From Plakobranchus ocellatus (taxonomy: Eukaryota > Mollusca > Gastropoda > Plakobranchidae), in the NCBI GenBank assembly GCA_019648995.1, contig BLXT01004325.1:150553-174574 (forward strand): a stretch of 24,022 bases of DNA, read 5' to 3'. The notes under the pieces are model-generated. The model did no database searches, was not told where the DNA came from, and saw nothing but the letters and a program-made list of their open reading frames with translations. This document shows, one piece after another, positions 10,595-20,950 of the stretch. Both the position numbers and the translations under genes were made by a program. Numbering within the stretch: position 1 is the stretch's first letter; every line of letters starts with the position of its first letter.

Positions 10595-10622
10595 GATATT
10601 ATATATTTTTTTTAAATATATA
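10479..10622. repeat. (TA)n microsatellite with interruptions
   Basis: About 140 bp of TA dinucleotides broken by a few G or C bases and T runs. Long Tyr/Ile open frames on both strands arise only from the repeat. The array can form cruciform or slipped structures. Confidence 0.95.
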
Positions 10623-10648
10623 TCTTTTGTCCCCTTCGCTTTCACATT

Positions 10649-10687
10649 CTCTCTTACACTCTCGCTTTCTCACCCTCTCTATCTTTC

Positions 10688-10739
<52 letters not shown>

Positions 10740-10776
10740 GCTCTCTCGCTCTCTCGATCTGTCTTTTTCTCCCTCC
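10649..10776. repeat. (CT)n microsatellite
   Basis: A polypyrimidine tract dominated by CT dinucleotides with a core of about 55 bp near 10683-10738. It lies about 25 bp after the (TA)n array. Ser/Leu-rich open frames here are repeat artefacts. Confidence 0.95.
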
Positions 10777-11149
10777 AAATATTCAGCAGCACAGGCTTCA
10801 AGAATGACTTTCTTCTGCTTTTTCCAATATCCGCCGTTTTATCCATTGCCAACCTGCCTAGATCCATTACTAAATTAAAGTTATAATTAATAGCATGAAG
10901 AGATATATTTGGCTCGTCGCTCGGAAGGTCTTAAAAGCCTCACTATTGTAGGTTCTCTGAGCCTTATAGACATTTACGAGCGTGATGCTAAAAACAGAGC
11001 ACGGACGCAATGCGCAACAAGCCTATTTGCACTTAGAAACAGCCAGTGTTATATTCTATGCCACTTACTTATGGACCGACCTTTCTCTCCTGATTTCTAT
11101 AACTATTAGCAAGTTTTTCATCACCAACATTGTCATGCATAAAGCAAAT
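10777..11149. other. Intergenic, nothing recognised
   Basis: Unique-looking sequence between the microsatellites and a SINE fragment. The short overlapping open frames show no family features. Confidence 0.5.
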
Positions 11150-11250
11150 CTGGATCCAATTGTTTAAATCTCTCTGTAAAGCCAAGGCGCCGGGGCTCAA
11201 ACTCGCGACAGAAAGGTCCCTGAAAATCCCAGGCAGGTTCGCTATAGTCC
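11150..11250 (-). mobile_element. tRNA-derived SINE fragment (copy 2 of 4)
   Basis: GGGGCTCAAACTCGCGACAGAAAGGTCCCTG... aligns with the SINE copies near 14.4, 18.0 and 21.05 kb through the shared CGACAGAA-GG-TC-CTG-A-ATC-CAGGC-GGTTCG layout. The pol III B-box equivalent on the minus strand is degenerate (GAGTTTGAGCC). This is the most decayed copy apart from the one at 18.0 kb, and its 3' part is barely traceable. Confidence 0.6.
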
Positions 11251-12490
11251 ACGTCTTGCTATAGAGTTGGTCGCCGAAATCACTGATATAGGATCTACTG
11301 AAGTCAATCTTTGTTTCTCTCCTATGCATACAGCACTGCCCACTCGGCCAGCCTACGACTGTGAAGACCAATTAAATACAACAATGAAATATCCTCTTTT
11401 CATTTACATGTATATCAACATTTATACACGCCTACTTCACTTTTGGAGACTGACAACTTTAAACATTAAGTATGAAGAACGAAATTTATGACAACCAATT
11501 CCTTAAGTCCTCAACATATTTTTTTTTCAGTTTCAAGCTAGATATAGGATTCAAAATGTCGTTATTTTGTTTTCTTTTTCTTTTTTTTACAAAAATAATG
11601 AAAGAAAAATGAAATATGCACCGCAACGTTCAAGAACGGACGCATAACTTTGTCAGTCCCATCAATGGTTTTAGTAGATGCTTTCCTCTTGCTTTAAAGC
11701 TAAATAAAACTATTTTCTGTCCAAAACCTTACAAAGTATCGAGAGGAAAAAAAATTATGTCGGAAAATGCAATTTTTTTTTTCTTATAATGGTGCACATA
11801 TTTTCAATAGGAATAAATACATTAAATAAACTAAGGAGAAGATAGATACAAAAGATTATCAGTAAAAAAACATCAGAACTTTTCTGTAGCTACTAAAGTT
11901 TCGTTCACCTCAAGCCTTTTAAATTGTATAGTCTTTGGTGTCCATACTCACTGTCCCTTTCTAGGCTTTTTTTTCAGGATGGGAAAAGCTGTGAAATCCG
12001 ACAGCCTTGTCCTTAAAGGGTCAATAGATATGAAATGGTTATTAAAGCAATCCAATATAAAGCTATACCTTGCAACTTTTGTGTTTCCTGTATAATAATA
12101 ATGAATTCATATTTATTGTAAAACAACGATCTAGGTTTGATTTCAAGACCTTCGATTAATAGGCCTTCGTACATCCGTCTAGTGATATTTCATTCATTAA
12201 TTTGTTATTTCAAAGAAAATGAATAGACCAGAATCTAGGCGGCAAAAAATGTATACAGATCTCGAGTTGTAAACATTGTATTTTTGAAAAAAAAAATTCC
12301 ATAACAATAAACTTTGCCTTCTCTAGTAGCTGATTCCAAGATATAGTTCGAGAGACTTCTAGACCTGTGTAGATAGATCGTTTCGCTAACCTACAAAAAT
12401 TTTCTACAGCTGATTTTTCCGTTTCCTTCTGTTTTCATTTCCGAAAATTTTGTATAGCAATATGAGTTAGTATAAATTATTTCTCTCACT
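11251..12490. other. Intergenic, nothing recognised
   Basis: AT-rich, with several A and T homopolymers. No splice-supported frame and no repeat family that I can identify. Confidence 0.5.
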
Positions 12491-12528
12491 CCCCCCCCCC
12501 NNNNNNNNNNNNNNNCCCCCCCCCCCCC
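12491..12528. other. Assembly gap (15 N) flanked by poly(C)
   Basis: C10, then N15 (12501-12515), then C13. The number of Ns is probably nominal and the true tract length unknown. Confidence 0.97.
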
Positions 12529-12530
12529 TT

Positions 12531-13262
12531 TTCACCACTACCCGGTATTATTACAGCAACTACTACAACCCAGAACCCAGCCACCATTACTCTTAACATT
12601 ACCACTGTCACAACCACCATCCACCCACCACCATAAACCGCTACCACTACAATCGCCTTTACTATTACGATTACTATTACAACAACACCACTATCACCAC
12701 TACCAAAGCTATCGCCACCATGATCGCCAGTACCATTACTATAACTTATTACCAGTATCACTAAGACCACCGACCCAACCACTACCATCAACCGCCATCA
12801 TTACTACAACTATTACCAATACCATTATGATTATTATTTTCACGACCATTACCACCACCACTATCAGAAACACTACCACCACTTTCGCCAACACTATCTC
12901 CATCACCATCGCCATCACCATCGCCATCACCATCAACAATACCATCATCATCACTGCTACTATCACAGCTACCCTGGGCACTAGAATAACCACTACCATC
13001 ACCACTACCATTACCATTACCATCAACACCATCGCCGCCACCACCATTAACACCACCTCACCACTACTATCGCCATCACCATCACAGCTATCCTAACCAC
13101 TATCATCACTAGTACCATCACCACCAACCGCATCATTGCAATCACCACAACCATTATAATTACCGACACAACCATCTCCACCATCACTACCATTTCCAGC
13201 ACCACTAACACAACTACAACTATTCTCCAGCCACCACTACCACTTTTATACCTCTTCCCCAA
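12531..13262. repeat. Degenerate ACC/ACT/ATC trinucleotide tract, G-poor on the + strand
   Basis: About 730 bp built from CCA, CAT, CTA and ACC triplets with very few G on this strand. Locally it becomes hexanucleotide-like, with CATCGCCATCAC units near 12895-12935. On the minus strand it reads as Val/Met-rich frames that look like membrane proteins but come from repeat composition. It begins right after the poly(C)-flanked gap and ends about 50 bp before a LINE remnant. Confidence 0.9.
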
Positions 13263-13310
13263 CAGGAATCACTGAGGACAATAATGAGGCAGGCAGGATG
13301 GCAAAAGGAC

Positions 13311-13540
13311 AGACACTATAAAATTGGACAGGCAGTATGAGATCAATTTTTAGGTCGTATTTGCCGGCACAAGGTAAGAGAACACTGTAAAGATTGTAGG
13401 CAAACGCACTAGAGGTACAGAGAGAATACGTTTTATTGAAAGCCTTAGCTTATGGGCAATAGGTAAGGGTAGCAACAATAACTATGAGGTTTACTGAGAA
13501 TAGGTTTGGGTCAAGAAGTATGATCGCCAATGTTTGTTCC
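13311..13540 (+). mobile_element. LINE C-terminal remnant, duplicated unit 1
   Basis: Contains the decayed 3' end of a non-LTR retrotransposon reverse-transcriptase ORF. The readable part near 13484-13537 gives MRFTENRF and SRSMIANVC, matching the R-L-T-x-[DN]-R-x-x-W-R-x-M-[IV]-A-N-V ending common in invertebrate LINEs. The upstream CRHKVREH-type segment is broken by indels. The unit repeats 230 bp downstream, AGACACTATA at 13311 matching AGAGACTATA at 13541. Confidence 0.7.
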
Positions 13541-13790
13541 AGAGACTATACCATTGGACAGGCAGTATGGGATCAATTTTTAAATCTTATTTGCCGACAC
13601 AAGGTAAGAGAACACTTGGCAATCACTGGAAAGATTGTATGCAAACACGATGCTAAAAACAGAGCACTAGAGAATAATTTTTATTGAAAGGCATAGGTTA
13701 TTTGGCAATAGGTAAGGGTAGCAACAACAATTTTATGAGATTAACAGAATAGGTTTGAATGGAGGAATATGATCGCCAGACAAGGCACCC
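13541..13790 (+). mobile_element. LINE C-terminal remnant, duplicated unit 2
   Basis: A second tandem copy of the preceding unit, offset 230 bp. Translation gives CRHKVREHLAITGKI at about 13590-13640. This is the block before the usual G-K-R-S-R-G-R-Q-R motif of this LINE C-terminus, which is itself lost here. The end carries the diverged WRNMIAR remnant and GGCACCCAATGAAGAAG. A single 67-codon frame spans the junction of units 1 and 2; it is a chimera of the two copies, not a gene. Confidence 0.7.
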
Positions 13791-14331
13791 AATGAAGAAG
13801 TATGAGATAATATCTTAACGAGTCCTATCATGCTTTGTAGTAGAGCCACCAATGCAAAGGTCTTTAAATATCTTACAACGCGGGAGGAACGATCCTCGTA
13901 ACAATCTGTAGTATGCCAGTCAAGCTGTATTTACGCCAAAGATATGAAATCCTGAACATTAAAAATTAGCCGGACAGGTAAAGGCTCTCGAAATGAAAAG
14001 GCTGCTTCTCCAGGATCGGGTATGCCATGCAAATTTGTGTGGACTGTCAAAGGCCAGCTTGACTGTACTTTGGTCTGAATTATGTCTTCACTCGATGATA
14101 CTTAAAGGATGAGTGACGCAATCATTTCCTCCATCATTTTTTCCTCTGATAAAAGTGTTAGATCACGACCCCTCATGCCCCCCTATTTATCATCTCTGCT
14201 TCCATACGGGTCGCACCTCTCGGCAAATAAAGCATTAACCCTCTGAGGGTAGTGGGCCTCTATTTTTTTTTTTATTCAATACCGGCAGGCTACGATGGAA
14301 ACTAGGGACAGCAAAAAGGGAAGCAGGCGAT
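13791..14331. other. Intergenic, nothing recognised
   Basis: Unique-looking sequence between LINE and SINE remnants, with a T11 run near 14263. No gene is supported. Confidence 0.5.
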
Positions 14332-14475
14332 TGTTTTTGTGTGTAGAGCCTGTCCACAAGGTGATTTCAGGCTCTCAGGCAGGCCTGGTTGTCTGAGGCG
14401 GGGTTCGAGCCGACAGAAGAGTTCTTGCAGATCTCAGGGCGGATTGGCCATCCACTGTGCCACCGACGCCCCCAG
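14332..14475 (-). mobile_element. tRNA-derived SINE, best copy (1 of 4)
   Basis: Read on the minus strand, the element starts near 14475 with GGGGCGTCGGTGGCACAG. It has a perfect pol III A box TGGCACAGTGG (14462 to 14452) and a near-perfect B box GGCTCGAACCC (14411 to 14401). The two boxes start 51 bp apart, as in a tRNA gene. A non-tRNA body with GCCTGAAATCACCTTGTGGA follows and ends in a short A-rich tail (T run on the + strand at 14331-14338). The other copies confirm the body and boundaries. The arm pairing of a functional tRNA is not apparent, so this is a SINE head rather than a tRNA gene. Confidence 0.8.
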
Positions 14476-16080
14476 AAGCAGACGAAGAAACTACAGTTTA
14501 CAAAGGGGAGTTGAGATAAAACACAAAGCAACTTGCAGAGAAAGTGAAGTCGCCTATGTACAGACTAAAGCTAATAACCTGATGTCGAATGGTGATAGAA
14601 AAACTTTTTCTCAGACAGATGGTTCAATTTATTTTCAAAAATCATAACAATTGCAATAATAAAAGAAACTTGGGCGATTGTGTAATAAATGAAAATCAAA
14701 AGCGCCAAAATCAAGAATAGGTTAATTAAGAAAGGAAAGCTTGAGGGATTGAACGATTGGATGAAGGGGAAAAGATAAAGAGACCGAAGGGCAAATAGCA
14801 AGACAAAGGTGTGAATAAAGAAGGGACAGGACAGGGTAGAGACCGAAGTAAAGGAGCAAACAAAGGAGATGGGACAAAAACTATAGACTAGAAAAATCAA
14901 CAGAAAGACAAAGCTGAGCACGGCTTCCTTTGAATTTCACAACTTTACAAAAGCTATGAAAATCCAAGTTATTCTTTTGATATACCGCATTCAGTTTGAG
15001 AATTTTGATAAACTTCTTTCATTCAAAAAAATTACTGCAACTGGTGCAGTTGTATACGCGGAGACCCCGTCACCCGCGTCTTCTCCCAAAATCTAAGGAG
15101 CTACGCGTAATCGCTGCTTTAAATTTAGTAAGCCCTAAACAAAATACAGGTACTTTAAAATGACTTTAAGGCCTACTATACTTAACGCAGTGAATAAGCA
15201 TAGATCCTTACTTGGAAGGCAAAAAAGAAATCTCAACTTTTGAGATTAAGCTCAGTCTTCATAATCTGTCTGCTGCAATAATCTCCAGCCTGGACTTTTG
15301 AAGCAGACAAATTACAGACTGAGCGACAAAACAACAAAACACGGCTTCCCTCAGACAGCTCCAGTGGTGATGGATATACCGTGAGTAGCAATGAAACAGA
15401 TAATAAAAGAGAAAGCAGGACATGTAAAACTTTTCTTTGAGAAAAGAAAACAAAGAAGATGGAAATGAAAATTAACCAATGAAAGAGCATAAACAAAGAA
15501 AAAATAAGAAAAACAAAAGGAAAAAAAAGCAAATTAATTAGAAGAAAAGTGTATCAAAGACAAGAAATTAGAGGAACAATCACATAATTCACACACAGAC
15601 GGCGACGGGAGAAATAAAAAACAAAGTCAGTAAATGAATAAATGAGAGGCAAGGAACAACAGAGGAGGAAACTGAAATGGTACAGTGAACGAAACACTGA
15701 CAAAATTCCGCAGCTTAAGATGCGTTGGAAAAAAATCAAAGTAAAAAAATCTTAGACCTTTAAAATAGACTGGATGCTTGAATGATTGATATATCGATTG
15801 CTTGAATGGCTGATGACTTGATCCGTTTCTTTTTATTGATGTTAATATGTCCACAGTTCACTATATTCAGTAGGGCAGTGTGTGCAGAATTTCAGGATTG
15901 CAGTATTGCAAATAATGCAAAAAAGAAAAGCTTTTTTTACAAAAGCAAACTTTTCCCCTCCCATAACCAACTTCTCTCTTCGTCCTTCCTTCCACTCCCC
16001 CTGCTTCCGCCCTACTAAGTAACCTCCCCCAACCCTCTCCCACAAAAAAAAAAAATTCTTTAGGTGTGTGTGTGTGAATC
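14476..16080. other. Intergenic, purine-rich stretches
   Basis: No gene is supported. About 14691-14920 and 15390-15680 are strongly purine-rich on the + strand (AAGAAAGGAAAG- and GAAAAAATAAGAAAAAC-type sequence). The minus-strand frames rich in Phe, Leu and Ser there reflect polypyrimidine composition, not membrane proteins. A (GT)7 run is at 16063-16076. Confidence 0.55.
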
Positions 16081-16126
16081 GCCTTAAGTAAGCGGCAGCA
16101 TCACCGATGTTCTTTCATAGCATTGA

Positions 16127-16294
16127 AAGGACATTGCAGACATTGCTGCTAATTGCTATGAAAAAGTGGTTGACTGCGTGTCATCTAAAATATGTGAGAA
16201 TATGTCAGACTTTGAAAAAACATTCCGTGACTTGTATCGGCATTTGGGCAGGGTTGTGCACAGAGCTGAAACAGGGCTGGGCTTTAAGATATGA
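16127..16294 (+). other. Weak coding-like island, unidentified
   Basis: In the frame starting at 16127, 55 codons run to TGA (16292-16294). They include NCYEKVVDCVSSKICENMSD and FEKTFRDLYRHLGRVVHRAE, with amphipathic, protein-like composition and three Cys. The same frame stays open for about 28 more codons after that stop (GLQNKLTDIIAMGAYKKRHR and onward). There is no ATG at a sensible place and no strong acceptor, so it could be a pseudogene fragment or chance. I do not recognise a family. Confidence 0.15.
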
Positions 16295-17916
16295 GGACTC
16301 CAGAACAAGCTCACAGATATCATAGCCATGGGTGCTTATAAAAAAAGACATCGATATATCTGTTCCTCAAATGGTAATTGAACCAGGTGATCAACTCCGC
16401 TTACGTCGATTGGAACCGCACGATCTTATTCAAACAGTATTGCAGGAACTGAGGTGACCCTTTGTGTGGTGCGGGTTTGATCAACGGATTTTGTAAACTA
16501 AGAGTGAGTGAATGATGCAAAAAGGTCTTTGAAACCTATGCCGTGCACACAAACTTTATCTGCAGTAATATATCCGAATAATCGTTTTCAAATTATGTTC
16601 ATAGTTTAAGGATAATTATGGATTCATTCATCTATTACATTGATGGAATATGTTTTTCTCCCGATGGATACGTAGTACGGGAAAGCCAACTCACAAATGT
16701 CTTTTATAAAAAAATCATAATAAATGACTTGAGTTATGACTTTAGGGCTCGTAGTTATTATGTCACTAGCAAGGCATTCAATATCTATCTTAGCTGAAAA
16801 AGTGAGGGCGGCGGGGGGATAGAGGTAAGCAATGCGTGACATTTCTTGAACGCCTGAATTCTTGTTCAAGAAATCGAAAGCTGGAAAATGTGAATTTCTG
16901 AATTCGTATCAAGGCAGGATTTAATCGAGAGCCTTGCTAGCCGATGTCTGTCATAGACTTGGCACAAGAAGGAGAACTATTCATTTATTCGATATTACCT
17001 TATTTTCCCCCCTACCGCTATGGGCGTATCTGTAATTGTAATTGATGTGTTGGTTGTGAAGGGTGAAGATTTAAAGTAAAAAATCTGGTCTGTTTGATAT
17101 TATCGTAGAAGTTATACCAATTCATAAACCCGATAGTGCAATAACTAGAGATGTTTCACAATTTTACCTTCCCTATTAGCAGCCCAGCAATACTTGACAG
17201 TGGTTGGTTGATTGGTAGGTGGGCGAATTGTTTGGCTGTTTAACACTATTACTTTGTTGTGTGTTGAGTTCATTGGTCCTGTTGGTTATCAAATTGATCG
17301 GTTGATTACCTAGGTGTTTATTAAGCTATTTATTTGATACCAGTTATTTATTTGCTTGCCTGGTGGCTTAGTTAACGGTAAATAGTTCTACAATTGGTTT
17401 ATCAATACGATGCTAATTGAGTGCTTCATAAATTAAGTGCTTACAAGAGAGATAGCCTAGTTTTGATTATTGTCATCGTTTCAAGACTGGTTTTTAGGCT
17501 GATGTGCCATTTCGATTCTGTTTTGTTGCTCGATGAATTGTTCAAAAGCTTGGTTAAAATTTTTTTTTACTATACAACAAGGCAACAGCCGCCACCTTGT
17601 GTGAATCACTATCATTGTGTTTCTAAACAGTGAAACCTTTGATGAGACCCAACCTTTGCTAAAAGGTTTGCAAGAATGGAAACAGTCCAAAATCTCTAAA
17701 TCATGACCCGTTTCTAATTGTTGTGCCTGTGCTCAAAATCTACCCCAACTGTGATGTAAATGCTTGTTCCAGATGGTATATTCTCTTAAAGCCGTCCAAA
17801 CAGTACCCTGAGTTCAGAATTAATCTGTTTGTGTGTCACAATAGTTTTAATAAGGTTAATTCTGTGTAGTTTGAGGACCGTTTGCCCCCGAGTTTAGTTC
17901 TGCGCACGTGAAGTCC
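16295..17916. other. Intergenic, nothing firmly recognised
   Basis: No gene is supported. About 17195-17415 is a cryptically repetitive TTGGTTGATTG-type stretch, rich in T and G with few C. Confidence 0.5.
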
Positions 17917-18042
17917 CTCTACCACAAAATGATCTCAAATTTTAAGTCAAGACATAGCTGGCTGGTTTGGTTTCACCACAGAAGGACCCTGCGGATCTTA
18001 TGGCGGGTTTGCTAGCAATTATGCCACCAAAGTCCGCAAGCG
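17917..18042 (-). mobile_element. tRNA-derived SINE fragment (copy 3 of 4)
   Basis: CACAGAAGGACCCTGCGGAT and TTATGCCACCAAAGTCCGC align with the 14.4-kb copy, and CCACAAAATGATCTCA upstream aligns with its body. On the minus strand an A-box-like TGGCATAATTG remains. The B box is lost. Confidence 0.6.
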
Positions 18043-18149
18043 AGAGAGTCCTTTTTTAAAGATTAAAAAAAAATCAGACTCAATTTTCATGAATGTCAAA
18101 GAAAGAACACAGTACATATTCATCTGTTCAAAATAATCCTCAAAATCCT

Positions 18150-18690
18150 AATGCAATCTCTTTATCGAAAGAGATCGGATAAAACGTGCTACAAAATATA
18201 AATATCTTGGCTATCTGATAATATACATACGAACTCTGAAATAAGAATAAAGGAAATATATAATGGGCAGAAATATATGTCGGACAATGGGAAGTTAGGA
18301 AACGGAGTGAAAACTGGAAACACTAAAGATGTGGTTTATCAGGAGAATGATAAGGATATTGTGGACGGGAAAAAGTCCGATGAATCGTTACTGAAAGGAG
18401 CTAAGCTAGACATGAGGCAAAAAATTTGTAGAACACAATTTCCGACATAAGGGATCAGAATACTTAGCAATGACTGGAATTGCTGAATGCAAATGCAGTT
18501 GAGGTAGGCAAAGAATATTTACTGAAATTATTCAATTACGGGCAATTGGCAATGGTAGCAACAAGATAAGTCATGGGCAATAGGTAATGGTAAGATTAAC
18601 AAACTTGGAGGTTAACTGAGAACAGATTTGAGTGGAGGACCAGATCGTCAATGTCTGTCCCAGACAAGACTTCTCCAGAAGACTTCGTAT
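18150..18690 (+). mobile_element. Non-LTR retrotransposon (LINE) reverse-transcriptase C-terminal remnant
   Basis: A decayed LINE ORF fragment in the + orientation. Conserved blocks appear in the order expected for the region after the catalytic palm. First is KYKYLGYLI near 18195. Then LETLKMWFIRRMIRILWTGK (18314-18373) is followed by a -1 frameshift into KSDESLLKGAKLD. Next is RHKGSEYLAMTGIAE from 18443, then a stop and GRQRI. The end is RLTENRFEWR near 18610, with a shift before the IVNVCP remnant. Between the first two blocks a stretch of about 50 residues found in intact relatives appears deleted. Stops and frameshifts show it is dead. It belongs to the same family as the 13.3-13.8 kb remnants. 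Confidence 0.75.
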
Positions 18691-18812
18691 TTCATTTGTT
18701 TTCTTCCTTTAAACAGTCCTGGAAATTTCAAAGTGGCTTATTTCATGTTGCTGTTGTTAATTAGTGGCTTTAAAGAAAGCTAGCATTGGATATAAATCTT
18801 AAGAGTTGCTAG
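18691..18812. other. Short spacer, nothing recognised
   Basis: Sequence between the LINE remnant and the (ATC)n array. Nothing is visible. Confidence 0.5.
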
Positions 18813-18990
<178 letters not shown>

Positions 18991-19061
18991 TCATCATCAC
19001 ATCAAATTGCCCATCACTGCTAGCAATCTTGATAGACTCTCTATAGGTCCTTGTCTTTCAC

Positions 19062-19480
19062 AATGATGCTAGCATCAGTAAGAACATATCAGGGCATCTT
19101 GAATCCCTCTTTCCCTCTGCCTCATCCCTCTCTGTGGATCTTACCATGCTGCTAGCCTCAGTAACAACTGATATCAGGGTATCTTGAATTCCTCTTTCCC
19201 CATACCTCATCCCTTTCTATAAATCCTCTTTTACCATGCTACCAGTGCAGTAACAACTGATATCAGGGTATCTTGAATTCCTCTTTCCCAATACCTCATC
19301 CCTCTCTATAAATCCTCTGTTACCATGCTACCAGTGCAGTAACAACTGATATCAGGGTATCTTGAATTCCTCTTTCCCTGAGACTCATCCCTCTGTAGAG
19401 ATCCTCGCTTTTTACCATGCTACCAGCGTCAGTAAAAACTGACCTCAGTGTGTCTGGTCTTTTTCTCTGCCCCATTCCTT
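19062..19480. repeat. Minisatellite, about five units of 80-92 bp
   Basis: The landmark TACCATGCT recurs at 19142, 19232, 19321 and 19413 (spacings 90, 89 and 92), with a partial first unit starting near 19062 and a diverged last one. Units share the order TACCATGCTRCYAG, CAGTAACAACTGATATCAGG, GTATCTTGAATTCCTCTTTC, CTCATCCCTCTCTATAAATC. The middle three units are very similar, so the array expanded recently compared with the one at 5.74-6.11 kb. Confidence 0.95.
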
Positions 19481-20159
19481 TAGTGATATTGTCTTTGAGC
19501 TCATTTTCTACTAAGCATCCGGAATATTCCATTTTGCCGAAAAAAAAATGAAAGTCTTAAGGCATTTTAAAGGCATTTACAAAGAAAAAATATTTTATAA
19601 TACAGTTAAGCAAGAATGCGAGTGTTTAAAGTTAAAAACTGGACTCTTTTAAAACTATGGGTTCAGGGTGCGCTTAGGTTCAGGGAAATAGGCCTTGAAG
19701 ATTAACATTAACAAGTTCCAATATCAGGTAACGTTTAACTATTACTGAAAAAAAATCAATTTCTTATCTGTCTCAAGGAACTTGCTGGATCGTCAGATGA
19801 AGGCGAGCACGCAGTAGTTGGTCTATCATGTCTCAGCAGTTGAGTAGAAAATCCCGAGTGTTGAACGAGAAAGCTTTGATAATTTTTCTTCACCCCACAC
19901 TGTAGCTAAAAAAAGGCCGGAACGCTTTGTGGGCAATGAGCCTTCAGCCTTTCTCCAGTTTGTCACTGTTTGAAGGCTGTGGAGGAAACAAAATTGATAG
20001 GGAAAAAATGATATCAAGTTGACTCTGGAAAAATAATCGAATAAGCAAACAAAAAAAAAAAAAGAAAGAAAAGACAAAGAGAATGAAATAATGTTTGGAG
20101 TTAAAAATAAATGTTTTGAGTTAAAAAAACAGAACAAGTAATAATGATCATGAGGATTT
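19481..20159. other. Intergenic, nothing recognised
   Basis: AT-rich with A runs. A minus-strand frame crosses into the (TAA)n array but gives poly-Tyr and no domain. Confidence 0.5.
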
Positions 20160-20170
20160 GGATGATGATG

Positions 20171-20237
<67 letters not shown>
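20160..20237. repeat. (TAA)n microsatellite
   Basis: About 22 ATA/TAA units preceded by a few GAT units. It is the same motif and nearly the same length as the array at 23.04-23.12 kb. Confidence 0.95.
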
Positions 20238-20238
<1 letters not shown>

Positions 20239-20380
20239 TATAAGGAGGTGAGAACATCAATAACAAAATAATGACAAACAAAACCAATTACCTCAGTAAG
20301 GCACAGGATAGTGTTAGCGATAATCTATCTGAATTTAATTTTTCAAATTATACTGTAAATGCGGTCGGTAAGAACACCCA

Positions 20381-20410
20381 ATCGGACCCAATCGGACCCA
20401 ATCGGACCCA
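20381..20410. repeat. Perfect 10-bp tandem repeat, three copies
   Basis: ATCGGACCCA occurs three times exactly at 20381-20390, 20391-20400 and 20401-20410. It is preceded by CCCA and followed by a decayed unit (AGCTGACCC). Its GC content is high for this region. Confidence 0.95.
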
Positions 20411-20639
20411 AGCTGACCCTTCCTCTTCCATTATCAATGGGCCTTCCTTTCCTTTACTAATTTTAGCAACAGTCTTTCGTAGCATTTGAAGCGAAAAAAC
20501 AATAACAAAAACAAAACTGCATTGGCTTTGGACTCCAAGAATAAAGAATCTTACCGACCCTGTAAATGCTGTTAAAATAGTTAAAAGCTTCTGCAGTAAT
20601 TAATACATTTAAATTTTTTTTTCAGGAAAAAAAATTTCA

Positions 20640-20879
20640 GTGGATCAAATCAATTTTTGGCCCTTCAGATTTCAATTCAAATTAGGAAATTTCACCTATT
20701 CTAAATGGGACTGGTTTTCAAATGAAAGTTACGATCATTCCTGGTCATTTATTACATCTGACCAACTCCAATTAAAAAATCATCTGTCCGGAATCACTAT
20801 TACATTTTGGGCACAAGTCTGTGTTGATCGTCAGGGTCAGAGGGAAATAATACAGAGAACAGAGAGATCAGAGAGCTAG
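20640..20879 (+). other. Open frame behind a strong splice-acceptor-like tract, unidentified
   Basis: TTTTTTTTTCAG at about 20615-20626 and a second TTTCAG at 20634-20639 precede a 79-codon frame. It begins MDQINFWPFRFQFKLGNFTY, contains six Trp, and ends SES then TAG, immediately followed by GTGAAG. The acceptor and Trp-rich content are mildly exon-like. A frame of this length is not rare in 24 kb, and no family is recognised. Confidence 0.12.
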
Positions 20880-20950
20880 GTGAAGAAATACTCATTCCTT
20901 TGTGTCTTTAATCGGAGTGCGTATCTCTTAGGCCGAGCCGAAAAGCTTGG

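Noticed and set aside
10341..10886. Tyr/Ile- and Ser/Leu-rich frames up to 157 residues on both strands
   Set aside because: They read through the (TA)n and (CT)n arrays. No domain, splice sites or non-repeat core.
12486..13262. Val/Met-rich frames resembling membrane proteins (-) and Thr/Ile-rich frames (+)
   Set aside because: They arise from the G-poor trinucleotide tract; several frames on both strands are open at once, and one crosses the N gap.
14401..14475. A true tRNA gene on the minus strand
   Set aside because: A and B boxes are present, but I cannot see proper acceptor and anticodon stems, and diverged copies elsewhere share the non-tRNA body, so it is a SINE.
14571..15854. Minus-strand Phe/Leu/Ser-rich frames that look like transmembrane segments
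   Set aside because: The opposite strand is purine-rich low-complexity DNA, which yields such residues automatically. No starts or splice sites support them.
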